Shown here: positions 6,681 through 14,160 of the stretch, in pieces
How positions within the stretch are numbered: position 1 is the first letter of the stretch
Layout of the letters: each line of letters opens with the position of its first letter
Source of the DNA: Baffinella frigidus
Lineage: Eukaryota > Cryptophyceae > Cryptomonadales > Baffinellaceae
Assembly: GCA_026770585.1 (NCBI GenBank)
Contig: MU646358.1
Location: 323,548 to 339,716, forward strand
DNA: 16,169 bases
Reading direction: 5' to 3'
The notes under the pieces: model-generated
Told to the model about the DNA's origin: nothing
Database searches by the model: none
What the model saw: only the letters and a program-made list of their open reading frames with translations
Made by a program: the position numbers and the translations under genes

Positions 6681-7135
6681 CCTTTAGGTCCTTTAGGTTT
6701 TAATTTCGACTAACATAGCCCAACGCGAAGCCCTTCCGTAGAAAAGATCTACAGAGAAAAACAAAATTGCTTTCGGGTCGCATTGAGCTCTCCAATGCAG
6801 AGGCTCGTGAAGAGGGGATAAAGGGTGGTTCTTTTGGGGGTCTTGAGGTGTCCCCAAGTGGGAGCGCGTTCGCAAACACACCAGAACCCACGTCACCCTT
6901 TATGAGGCTCATGGTATCCTATGGTTGGAGCATCAGAGCTCCAACCACGGATCCCCCAGAGGGAACACGATTCCAGAAGGGGGTAAGGAATGTGTGGGGG
7001 GGGGAGGTGAGATCAGCCAGACACCAAAGATAAAAGGAGAAACAGGAGCATGTGCAGAGGGGTTCCCCAATGTACGGACGTCAGCAAAGTTAAGGGCGGC
7101 CCAATGCCCAGACAGCAACAAAAGCAAAACATCAA
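6681..7135 (-). mobile_element. F4 dispersed repeat, long copy 1
   Basis: About 455 bp colinear with 9472-9920. Landmarks: CCTTTAGGT nonamers at 6681-6698, TTTTAATTTC, GCTTTCGG.TCGC, AGAGGCTCGTGAAGAGGGGA, AGGCTCATGGTATCC with a hairpin (6923-6931/6938-6946), GATCAGCCAGACACCAAAGA, GTACGGACGTCAGC, and an A-rich CAACAAAAGC end. Read on the minus strand the unit ends in (ACCTAAAGG)n, and other copies share that end but stop at different points. That pattern is typical of non-LTR retroelements or SINEs. No reverse transcriptase is present, so at most it is a non-autonomous element. Confidence 0.65.
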
Positions 7136-7205
7136 AACAAAGGTGGCTGTACAGAATGCAGCTGTACACAAGACACATGGAGATCGACTCGTCTCCGTTA
7201 AGGTC

Positions 7206-7700
7206 TACGAGGCGTGTAAGTTAATTCGGACCCTTTCCAAAATTCGGGCCCTTTTTACCACACAAACGATTTCATTTGTACCACGAGATTTTTTTACAAT
7301 GCCGTTTAAAACTCAAAAGCTTCCTGGAAACAACGTTTTTGTCGTTTTTTTGCCTTGATCGATTTGCATCTTTACCACACAATTTGCGGCTGAATCACTT
7401 TTGAGGAAAACGGTTGACTGGTTCCAGATCAAATCGAGATATTAGTACGAGGAACTGTGTGGTAAGAAAGGGCCCGATTTTTTTGAGTTCTCGAGAGAAT
7501 GCTTCGGCAGCTGAAAAGAGGCAGGTTTTCAAGTGCCCTTAGTTCGAACACTCGTTAATTATGTTCAGAGATTTTTAGATCAGAGTGCTTAGCGTGAGCT
7601 CGCCTTCAAAACGACCTGAAGGACTTGGGGTAAATTATTTCGTCTTCCAAATCCTTTCCTCGTTCAAAAAAGGGGTCCAATTTAGCTTACACGCCTCGTA
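7206..7700. mobile_element. F5: 495-bp element with ~34-bp TIRs
   Basis: TACGAGGCGTGTAAG(T/C)TAA at 7206 is repeated inverted ending at 7700, and the pairing continues through GGACCC(C)TTT. A second inverted pair, TCGGGCCCTTTTTACCACACA (7244-7264) with 7456-7477, lies inside. TTTACCACACAA also recurs at 7371. The interior is AT-rich and has no convincing gene. TA at each tip would suit a TA target duplication. Possibly one element nested in another. Confidence 0.7.
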
Positions 7701-7712
7701 CCTAGGTACAAC

Positions 7713-7833
7713 TACAGGGCTGCCTCGCTCATACGAAAACGCCTCCCCCTAGGACCCTGCAGTAGCCCTATGCCTAGGGCCTAATGGTGGTCCTAGGGGG
7801 TGGGCGTTTTCTTATGAGCGAGGTACCCCTGTA
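7713..7833 (+). mobile_element. F1 element, full length, isolated copy
   Basis: Standard 121 bp. Left end slightly decayed (TACAGGGCTGCCTCGCTCAT), right arm standard. The interior CTGCAGTAGCCCTATGCC gives forward orientation. It lies 12 bp beyond F5, far from the two F1 clusters. Confidence 0.88.
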
Positions 7834-8182
7834 CTCTTAGGGATTCGCCTCCACTTACAGTTCCGCGACAGCACGTCCCCAACTTAAACTTATGCGACAT
7901 GGCGTTGTCTTCTCAGGCTCATATCCCTACGTCTATCCACTGAAAAGCTTTAGCCCCTTCTGTCCATCTCATCATTTTAAAATAATTTTGGGTTTCATAG
8001 TCAGCTTTTGTCCAAAATATGCCAAATTTGGTTCTAAAAATGATTTTAATAACCAATTTGGATCATTTTGCCTCACATGTCAACCAAATCAAAAGTGGTC
8101 GTCTTTCCATAAGTCGTGAGATGGTGCCAGATTCTGGCACTACTTCAAATCTGCGGGGTCCGGAGGTTTCACCACACAGCAG
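7834..8182. other. AT-rich stretch with small hairpins, no gene
   Basis: CCAAATTTGGTT and AACCAATTTGG (about 8022 and 8050) form an imperfect inverted pair in an AT-rich block. GTGCCAG/CTGGCAC (8124-8130/8134-8140) is a perfect 7-bp hairpin with an ATT loop. Open frames here are short and unrecognised. Confidence 0.35.
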
Positions 8183-8295
8183 GCTACGAAGAAATTTTCG
8201 GGCCCTTTCCGTTACTTTATTCGTGGGAACCCCCCTATGTCCTTACGGGTTGCCTACCGAAGGGGCCCAGGTCTTATCGCTGAGGGGTTATAAAA

Positions 8296-8375
8296 AAATC
8301 CCTTCGAAGTCCGCTGTGTGCTTAGATGCACACAGCGGACTTTGAAGGGATTTCCCACACAGCGGACTTCGAAGG
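8296..8375. repeat. 26-bp hairpin plus CACACAGCGGACTTCGAAGG motifs
   Basis: 8296-8321 and 8328-8353 pair over 26 bp with one mismatch around a TTAGAT loop. The 20-bp motif occurs inverted at 8301-8320, then direct at 8329-8348 (one change) and 8356-8375, again at 8528-8547 (diverged) and 8554-8573. Partial forms lie near 8171 and 8772. Such clustering suggests binding sites or element termini. Confidence 0.7.
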
Positions 8376-8403
8376 TCCTTTAGGTCCTTTAGGTCCTTTA
8401 GGT
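8374..8403. repeat. CCTTTAGGT nonamer tract
   Basis: Three and a half tandem units; the longest of at least nine such tracts (others at 6681, 8572, 8711, 8794, 9472, 10133, 10188 and 10472). On the minus strand they translate as repeated LKD. Six or more lead directly into F4 sequence (CTCCCAACATA), so the nonamers are probably the F4 tail. Confidence 0.75.
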
Positions 8404-8710
8404 GGTCCTTTGGGGATTTTTGAATAACCCTTAAGGAATGTGCGGGGGTGTGAGGTGAGATCAGCCAGACACCAAAGATAAAAGGAGAAACAGGAGCTTG
8501 TGCAAAGGTTTCAAAATGGGTAGATGCAAACAGCGGACTTCGAAAGGATTTTCCACACAGCGGACTTCGAAGGTCCTTTAGGTCCTTCAGGTAACCCCTA
8601 AGCGACAAGACCCAGGACCCTCCGGTAGGCAATCCGTAGGGGCATAAGGGGGTTCCTATGGATAAGGTAACAGAAAGATGGCCCAATTTGGGCGGAAAAT
8701 CCCTTCGTAG

Positions 8711-8840
8711 CCCTTTAGGTCCTTTAAGTTCTTCAAGCTCCCAACGTAGGCGCACACCGAAACTTTTCCAGCCCGCTGTGTGGAATGTCCACTTCTTTAG
8801 GTCCTTTAGGTTCTTCGAGCTCCCAACATAGGCGGACACG
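8711..8840 (-). mobile_element. Two truncated F4 tail fragments
   Basis: 8711-8760 and 8794-8840 both consist of nonamers, then (A/G)AGCTCCCAAC(G/A)TAGGCG. Each stops within about 50 bp, whereas the full copies continue for 450 bp. A shared tail with variable far ends fits 5' truncation of a retroelement. Confidence 0.5.
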
Positions 8841-9022
8841 GGAACTTATCTGCAGAAAAGCCATGCTTCCTTTCGGAGCACATCAGCCCCCCCGGTGCAG
8901 AGGATCGCAGCAGAAACCGGCTAAAGGGTGTCCTCATCGGGCCTCATCGGGCATGTGATAGCGTATCGACATCGATTTCTGGTCAGTCCGCACACCAGGA
9001 CTACACAAGTCGGCTGAAGACC
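8841..9022. other. No feature recognised
   Basis: A GGGCCTCATC/GGGCATGTGA-like pair near 8938 is the only local repetition noticed. Confidence 0.25.
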
Positions 9023-9150
9023 CATTGTATCCCATCATTAAGCTCACAGGAGCTCCAACCACGGATACCTCGGATGTCAAACCACACACATGTAGAGGTT
9101 TCCTCCGACGTACGGATAAGGTGGGTGTGTACAGGTTTGCCCCAATGTAC
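9023..9150 (-). mobile_element. F4 diverged fragment
   Basis: GTATCCCATCATTAAGCTCA, then GAGCTCCAACCACGGATAC and later ATGTAGAGGTTTCC...GTACGGATAAG, align to the middle of F4 (6912-7090) with many changes; the hairpin is lost. ATGTGTAGAGGTTTCCGTACGG recurs at about 9436-9457, directly before the second long F4 copy. Confidence 0.45.
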
Positions 9151-9219
9151 ATTGAGCGCGCGAGGATGGGATGTGAGTTGTGCGCACAGTCCCAGGACCG
9201 CCAAACAAACCACTATCAA

Positions 9220-9410
9220 CTACTGCAAATCCACAGAGGAAGTCTCAAAATTCTTGGACACGACACTAAAATTACTTGTAGGTTGCCTTTTGACGAATTT
9301 TGGTCACGTCCTTGGGGTGAAAATTGCCTTTTGAGGAGAAAATGGCTCAAAAGTGTGCGACACGAGAGTGTCGCGAACTTTTTGACACTTCCCCTGGGGC
9401 TTTCCAGTAG
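9220..9410 (+). mobile_element. 191-bp TIR element, copy 2, with replaced hairpin core
   Basis: Same length and layout as 2295-2485, opposite strand. TIRs CTACTG.AAA.CC.CAG.GGAAGT pair end to end. The core hairpin is 9351-9363 with 9368-9380 (inner stem GCGACAC, loop GAGA); it has the same position and length as the 2324-2355 palindrome but a largely different sequence. AAACCACTATCA occurs on both sides (9207-9218 and 9411-9422), a candidate 12-bp target duplication, one base away on the left. Non-coding. Confidence 0.8.
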
Positions 9411-9471
9411 AAACCACTATCAGAGAGAGAGGTGGATGTGTAGAGGTTTCCGTACGGAAGTCCTTAGCAAC

Positions 9472-9920
9472 GTCCTTTAGGTCCTTTAGGTGTTAATTTC
9501 TCCCAACATATGCCAACGACACGCCGTTCCGTAGGCGTAGAAAGGACTGCAGAGAAAGCATTTTTGCTTTCGGATCGCGTTTAGCTCTCCAGTGCAGAGG
9601 CTCGTGAAGAGGGGATACAGGGTGGCTCTCTTGGGGTGGGTGAAGGTATGCGATATCGCTCCCATGCTCACTTACACGCACCGAACCCAAGTCAGCCTCC
9701 TTTGAGGCTCATGGTATCCCATGGTTGAAGTTTAAGAGCTTCAATCACGAATACCCCACAAGGTACAAGGGATTGTGTGGGGGTGCGAGGTGAAATCAGT
9801 TAGACACCAAAGATGGCCACCAAAGATGAAAGGAGATGAATGTGGTATTGTTGGGATTAACGTACGGAAGTCAGCGAAATTCAGGGCAATCCAAGCGTCA
9901 GAAACAACAACAGAAAATCA
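9472..9920 (-). mobile_element. F4 dispersed repeat, long copy 2
   Basis: Colinear with 6681-7135, with indels (extra GGTATGCGATATCGCTCCC near 9645, extra ATGGCCACCAAAG near 9813). It keeps the nonamer end, CAGAGGCTCGTGAAGAGGGG, AGGCTCATGGTATCCCATGG, the hairpin (9723-9730/9739-9746, both arms changed relative to copy 1) and CAGAAACAACAACAG. No coding capacity recognised. Confidence 0.65.
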
Positions 9921-9925
9921 CTAAG

Positions 9926-10120
9926 ACAGGCGTTAACACGCACCCACGTTAGCTTTCTCCCGCTTCAGTCCACCCGCGTTAGCACCGCACCAGCGTTCAC
10001 CCGCATTAGCATTCACGCGTAGCAGCACTCAGGCGCGTCAAGACCCACCCCCGTTATCACCCACGCACGTCACACACGTCAGCACCCAAGCGCGTCAACA
10101 CCCACGCGTGTCAGTCCCCG
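9926..10120 (+). repeat. Degenerate ~16-18-bp minisatellite
   Basis: About eleven units of the type CACCCACGCGT(T/C)AGCA, each with its own substitutions and small indels. Sequence between units is otherwise absent, so this is a true tandem array that has aged. It directly follows the A-rich end of F4 copy 2. Confidence 0.6.
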
Positions 10121-10127
10121 CCAGTTT

Positions 10128-10212
10128 AAGATCCTTTAGGTCCTCTAGGTTTTAAATGCTCCCAACATATGCCAACGGCACGCCCTTCCTTTAGGTCCTT
10201 TAGGTTTTAATT
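10128..10212 (-). mobile_element. Truncated F4 tail fragments
   Basis: Nonamers at 10133-10150, then AAATGCTCCCAACATATGCC and CGCCCTTCC; a second nonamer pair at 10188-10205 follows immediately. One F4 tail seems to have been inserted into another. Confidence 0.5.
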
Positions 10213-10468
10213 CCAAGAGAAATCCCAGCGTCGATACTTTACATTTGACCACTTTGACACTTATTGACTTGATTCGAAAGTGAAAATGCACGGTGCAAGC
10301 ATTGAGGCGAGATTAGGAAAAAGTCTGGGAACTGCACCAGAGTTTTCCTACTCAAGAAACTGCCACTACGAGCTCGTACCCATGTGGGGGGATCCACCAA
10401 GGAGCGGTCCACATTTGCGTCCCCCTCCTTGGTTTTCCCCCGCAGAGGACCGAGCACCCCGTTGCGTG
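10213..10468. other. Spacer with dispersed repeat 10314-10370
   Basis: 10314-10370 is the second copy of the repeat at 6152-6206. ACCAAGGAG (10396-10404) and CTCCTTGGT (10425-10433) form a short inverted pair. No gene recognised. Confidence 0.35.
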
Positions 10469-10471
10469 GGG

Positions 10472-10560
10472 CCTTTAGGTCCTTGAGGTTTTGATTTCTC
10501 CCAACATATGCCAACGACACGCCGTTCCGTAGAAGGGATCTGCAGAGAAAGCATTTTTGC
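10472..10560 (-). mobile_element. Truncated F4 tail fragment
   Basis: Nonamers, then TTTGATTTCTCCCAACATAT, CACGCCGTTCCGTAGAAGGG and GCAGAGAAAGCATTTTTGC, nearly identical to 9480-9568, then an abrupt end. The identity suggests recent copying. Confidence 0.6.
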
Positions 10561-10883
10561 CCCTGCCGTTGCAAAATTCTGGCTTTGTTCGTGGACAGAA
10601 AAATCCGTTAAAACTCAAAGCCCGGAAAGCACATGCGCCTTGCTGAACGGCCCCGGGTGGTGATTCAATCTCGTTTTAAATTGAACTTTTAAATCTCAAT
10701 GGGAAATCCCCTGTAGTAAAATCGCTAAATGAGGGAGAGAATTCATCACGGCCTTCCTGAAAACACGTTAGGTCCTTCTATTAATTTCAAGGGACACAGA
10801 CGGAGTGGGTCTGTCGCATCACTGTTCACGAGGCAAGACGCTACCATAGAGAGAGCACCCGCAAAAAGAGCTAGGCGGTAACG

Positions 10884-11554
10884 ATGGAGGGGCCGATGGA
10901 GGACGGCTTTTGGCACCCAGCGAGCGAGCACTGCGCCGCGTGTGCATCGGAACTCCCCATCGATGGAGAGGTGAGTGGCTGCCATCAAGCTCGCCCCTGG
11001 CGCACCCTCGATGCTGATTCCTGCCTCCCTCGGTGATGTGTGCTGGTCCTGACGCCATGGCGTGGTGCTGCAGAGGTCGTACGCGCACGACCATACCTTT
11101 TGCAGCGAGGGGTGTAGGTGCTCACCCTCCCATTTTCTCATTTGATTGGTGCAACAAGCGACCCTGAGACTCACATGCCGCATCGAGGCTCTTTGAACAG
11201 CAACCCTGCTTCACTGGCGCGAATGCGCAATCAGCGCTGCTCGAAACTGACTTTCTGTCCAACAGGTGCGTGTTTCTGACGGGCTGGGGGGCGCTCGAGC
11301 TGCGGTTTGGGGATGAAACGGAGGCGGCTACGGTCGAAGATTGTGGAAGCATATTAGTAGGGAAGACAGATTGTGAGCATTCCCGCCCCATTGCCTTTCT
11401 TGCTACCCGCGACGTTCCAGAGGAACTGCCCAGGCGGCGCAGCGCTGAGCCTCTGCGCTGTGCCTTGTCTCAGCTATCCAGCTCTGTACCAGGGGGGCGG
11501 AACTTCAGAACTCGACCAAACGTTTCAATGCTCGCCACCCACGAACACCCCTGA
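10884..11554 (+). CDS. Spliced Cys-rich protein with FCS/TRASH-like zinc finger (candidate)
   Basis: Exon 1 (10884-10970) starts at ATG and encodes 29 residues beginning MEGPMEDGFW. It ends at a consensus donor, GAGAG/GTGAGT. Exon 2 starts at 11074 after GTGCTGCAG (103-bp intron, phase 0) and encodes RSYAHDHTFCSEGCR. The joined protein has C-x2-C (CAAC) then, 18 residues on, C-x3-C in the context FCSEGCR. That is the metal-binding pattern of FCS-type treble-clef fingers (zf-FCS/MYM, TRASH/YHS; plant FLZ domains are similar). The finger appears only across the splice junction, which supports the intron. Downstream is less certain. A donor at AG/GTGCTC (11117/11118) can join in phase to 11188, giving CRLFEQQPC and an open frame to TGA 11554. 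Alternatively it joins to 11159, followed by a Cys-rich exon at 11867. Zinc binding is inferred; function unknown. Confidence 0.42.
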
Positions 11555-11860
11555 ACTCTACGGTAGGCCTGTACTCTCACTCAGGCGCCTTCACTCAAAC
11601 AGCACAGCTTTATTTCCAGCAAATCTTCTTTCACGCAAAATCAACGCAGAACGAGAGTGAGAACGAGAGTCAGTTGCGGTGCTTGATTTATCAGGTCTGT
11701 ACTGCAAAAGTGCCGCCCGTCGTGGTTAGACAGCAGCTCCTATCCCCAACAGTGTTCCCCCGTGGATCTGAACCTGGAGCCTATCAGGATCTACTCCCGT
11801 TCCCACCGGTCCACAGTCCACCATCCTTCTCCTTGAACACTGACGCAAGTGTCTCCCGGG
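11555..11860. other. Possible intronic or intergenic stretch
   Basis: Contains donor-like CTACG/GTAGGCC (about 11562) and acceptor-like TTGATTTATCAG (about 11695). The acceptor resembles the one proposed at 4815-4826 (CTGATCTATCAG), and both are preceded by TGAGAACGAG. No firm exon can be called. Confidence 0.3.
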
Positions 11861-11866
11861 CGCAGA

Positions 11867-11985
11867 TGAATGTCCGTGCCTCAACGGCGACGCCTTGTGC
11901 CCGCACTTCGCCTCGCGGGGCGCAGGCCTCGTCAAGCACAAGTTCCCGAAATGCGCGCAGCTCCGATGGCAGGACCCGGTTGGCT
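11867..11985 (+). CDS. Possible Cys-rich exon, unknown
   Basis: After CGGGCGCAG, a frame beginning with codon 2-3 of a GAT reads ECPCLNGDALCPHF and continues through KHKFPKC to DPVGWY. Five cysteines and two histidines within about 30 residues suggest another metal-binding or disulfide-rich segment. The phase (one base carried in) fits a donor at 11265/11266 (ACAG/GTGCGT) in the alternative model of the 10884 gene. A pyrimidine-rich stretch to CGCCAG (about 11986-12037) could be a short following intron. This rests on composition and phase only. Confidence 0.25.
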
Positions 11986-12039
11986 GGTATCCCCCGGCCC
12001 CTTCCCCTTTCCCTCCCCCTCATCCGTCCAACCGCCAGA

Positions 12040-12945
12040 ACAAACTCGAGAGAACCCCGCCTCGCAGAAAAGAATGCACAAAAACATTGAGAGGACGGGG
12101 TGAATGCGCGCATGCATTCACGTTTAACGGGTTCCTGTGGAATGTCTAGGCAAGACCAAGCGTCTTGCCGTGCTAGCTCTGCCACAGTCTACTTGGTCGC
12201 CTCCCGGCAGGTGGTGCAACATAACCCTACTTCTGCCTCAGTCTATTTCGTCTCACCAGTTTGGTGAGCCCGGGCTCTTTGGAAGACCCGTGTCAAGCTC
12301 CACCCGGGAGAGGTTGGAAACGTCAGCCCCTGGGGAACAGCACCGTGCAGTGATCTTTCTTTCGCTCGATCCACCCTGGAGGGGACTTGCGGCCAATCCC
12401 GAATAACCCTTTATCGCAAAAGTTGACAGGATTTGTACCACTGAAATACTTATAAGACCGTTTTGTACCAGATCCATTCATCACGGGGGACTGAGGGCTC
12501 AGTCCTTTTCAAGGGGAGTTGACTTAAGAATGCTCAAAATACCCCCACCCTGCCTCCAGGGTGGCCTGGCGTTGGGAGATGAAGTTGATGGGGAACGCGG
12601 TTGGTGGCAGGTGGGGGCATCAAGCATACTCGGCAGCCTGGAACCAGGAGGGGGGCGAGGGGGACTCGCAGGTCCAGCTCGGGACCAGGTCTTACCCCAC
12701 CCTCCGGAAAATGTGCCCCCTCCCCTCGCGCTCCATCCTGCCGCCGGTCGACCAGCTGGAGACTCAACTGTTCCCACCCTCCGCAAAATCGGGACGCACC
12801 GCGTGTTTGCCTGGGTCGCTCGACGCAACTGTTCCTCAGCTTTTACGCCCGTTTGTTTTTTCTGACCCTCCTCGCCCCCTCTGTGAAGGTCAATGGTGGA
12901 GGTGCGGCATCGGACGCCCAACACCTTCGGCGCCAAGCGGCCTTA
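12040..12945. other. GC-rich region without recognised gene
   Basis: Open frames exist in several registers (for example 12137-12406 +, 12561-12974 +, 12499-12936 -), but none shows a known motif and they overlap heavily, as expected from composition. GGACTGAG/CTCAGTCC (12488-12495/12498-12505) is a perfect 8-bp hairpin. CCACCCTCCG(G/C)AAAAT occurs at about 12699 and 12775. Nothing firm can be annotated. Confidence 0.35.
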
Positions 12946-12949
12946 ACGG

Positions 12950-13017
12950 CCAAGAGGTCCTAGGCAGGTCCTAGGGCCCTACGGTAGGGCGTAGGGGCCT
13001 ACTCGCCACTTAAGGGT
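12950..13017 (-). mobile_element. F2 partial element
   Basis: AAGAGGTCCTAGGCAGGTCC to CTACTCGCCACTTAAGGG is the reverse of an F2 half and includes the CCCTACGGTAGGG palindrome. The other half (GGTCAAA palindrome and outer TIR) is missing or unrecognisable upstream. Confidence 0.7.
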
Positions 13018-13062
13018 TAATGGCGGGCGTCGTGTGCAACCGGTCGGAAGGGGACGCCCTCA

Positions 13063-13185
13063 TACAGGGGTGCCTCGCTCATAAGAAACTGCCCCCCCCC
13101 ATAGGACCACCGTAGGGCCTTCGGCATAGCCCTACTGTAGAGTCCTATGGGGGGGGCGGTTTCTTATGAGCGAGGTACCCCTGTA
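13063..13185 (-). mobile_element. F1 element with matched arm change
   Basis: Full length, reverse orientation, 123 bp. Where other copies read CTAGGAC...GTCCTAG, this one reads ATAGGAC...GTCCTAT, so both arms carry the complementary change. Otherwise standard ends. Confidence 0.88.
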
Positions 13186-13217
13186 CTCGTGCATTCCTAG
13201 GGGCAAGTGTGTTCCCT

Positions 13218-13248
13218 CCGGGAGACTTCCGGGAGACCTCCAGGAGAG
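13218..13248 (+). repeat. 11-bp tandem triplet
   Basis: TCCGGGAGACT, TCCGGGAGACC, TCCAGGAGAGA: three adjacent units, the last diverged. Confidence 0.55.
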
Positions 13249-13290
13249 AGTGTGTCCCCTCTGTGAGAGAGGAAGGACGCCCTACAGGAG

Positions 13291-13412
13291 TACAGGGGTA
13301 CCTCGCTCATAAGAAACCGCCCCCCCCTAGGACCCTACAGTAGGACCATGCCTAGGGTCCTAGGGTGGTCCTAGGGAGGGGGGCGGTTTCTTATGAGCGA
13401 GGTACCCCTGTA
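13291..13412 (+). mobile_element. F1 element, full length, nested in 13283 copy
   Basis: Standard ends and interior (CTACAGTAGGACCATGCC). Removing it with one TA restores the left end of the host copy. Confidence 0.9.
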
Positions 13413-13453
13413 CCTCGCTCGGAGCGCCTCCTCCTAGGACCCTACAGTAGGCC

Positions 13454-13574
13454 TACAGGGGTACCTCGCTCATAAGAAACGCCCACCCCCCTAGGATCAC
13501 CATAGGGCCCTAGGCATGGTCCTACTGTAGGGTCCTAGGGGTGGTTGGTTTCTTATGAGCGAGGTGCCCCTGTA
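13454..13574 (-). mobile_element. F1 element, full length, nested in 13283 copy
   Basis: 121 bp, reverse orientation (GGCATGGTCCTACTGTAGGG). It sits at the centre of the host copy; removing it with one TA restores AGGCCTATGCCTAG. Confidence 0.9.
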
Positions 13575-13669
13575 TGCCTAGAGCCCCACGGTGGTCCTAG
13601 GGGGGGGGGCAGTTTCTTGTGAGGGAGGGACGCCCTAGGCCAGGGAAAGATCTCCAAGGGCAACCCCGG

Positions 13670-13745
13670 TGGATGCGGCAGGCGTGTGTAATACAGTAGA
13701 GTGTAGTTTTGCGTTGCGCTCGGTGTCGCGTCGTCCTACAGGAGC
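13670..13745 (+). repeat. Spacer repeat GTGTAGTTTTGCGTTGCGCTC, copies between MITEs
   Basis: GTGGATGCGG...ATACAGTA.AGTGTAGTTT followed by GCGTTGCGCTCG occurs at 13670-13745 and about 14058-14120 (diverged), and from the GTGCAGTACAGTGTAG part at 14606-14660. This is the substrate into which the local F1 and F3 copies were inserted. Confidence 0.55.
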
Positions 13746-13751
13746 GTGGGA

Positions 13752-13872
13752 TACAGGGGTACCTCGCTCATAAGAAACCGCCCCCCCCTAGGACCCTACA
13801 GTAGACCTATGCGTAGGGCCCTACGGTGGTCCTAGGGGGGGGGCAGTTTCTTATGAGCGAGGTACCCCTGTA
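13752..13872 (+). mobile_element. F1 element, full length
   Basis: 121 bp with standard termini; interior CTACAGTAGACCTATGCG. Apparently not nested. Confidence 0.92.
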
Positions 13873-13934
13873 GGCCCGGCTCGGGAGGGCTCTTGGAAAG
13901 CTTTTTGTAGAACTCTTGGAGCTCTTTCCCAGGC

Positions 13935-14043
13935 TACAGGGGTACCTCGCTCATAAGAAACGACCACCCCCCTAGGACCACCATAGGGACCTACTGTAGG
14001 GTCCTAGGGGGCCTTGGTTTCTTATGAGCGAGGTACCCCTGTA
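13935..14043 (-). mobile_element. F1 element, 109 bp, internally deleted
   Basis: Both ends intact. The interior lacks about 12 bp (CATAGGGACCTACTGTAGGG instead of the usual CCCTAGGCATGGTCC segment). In reverse it reads RGTSLIRNQGPLGPYSRS. Confidence 0.9.
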
Positions 14044-14160
14044 GTCCTCAGAACCCAAGTGGATGCGGTTGATCGGCCGTGTGTCATACAGTACAGTGTA
14101 GTTTGACGTCGTGCTCGTTGCAGCGTGTTGTTCCTCGAGCAGAAGACGCTGCGCCACGCT

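Larger units (their letters stand above)
8183..8710. repeat. Large imperfect inverted repeat with open frames in both arms
   Basis: Arms 8183-8290 (+) and 8592-8710 (-) are roughly 80% identical. Read outward-in, each is open and encodes LSVTL..GTPLCPYGLPT followed by VLSLRGY. Most differences between the arms are synonymous. Between the arms lie a 26-bp hairpin, repeated CACACAGCGGACTTCGAAGG motifs, CCTTTAGGT nonamers and an F4 fragment (about 8426-8504). The protein is not recognised; the arms look like two copies of one formerly coding sequence in head-to-head orientation. Confidence 0.5.
13283..13634 (+). mobile_element. Old F1 element carrying two younger F1 insertions
   Basis: Pieces 13283-13290, 13411-13453 and 13573-13634 join to one F1: TACAGGAG|TACCTCGCTCGGAGCG ... 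CAGTAGGCC|TATGCCTAGAGCC ... CAGTTTCTTGTGAGGGAGG. The first insertion hit the TA of the terminal GTACC and the second the TA of the central CCTATGCC. The right terminus has decayed. Confidence 0.75.

Noticed and set aside
7500-7560. AGTTCGAACACTC as a tRNA T-loop
   Set aside because: No acceptor stem, D-arm or anticodon arm can be drawn around it.
9336-9350. ATGGCTCAAAAG and its inverse near 2355 as a dinoflagellate spliced-leader-like sequence
   Set aside because: Only a short GCCATTTT-type overlap with the spliced-leader motif; it lies inside the 191-bp element and no 22-base match is present.
12499-12974. Overlapping long frames on both strands as a gene
   Set aside because: Pro/Gly/Arg-rich composition, no motif, equal openness on both strands, and the 3' end of the + frame runs into an F2 fragment.
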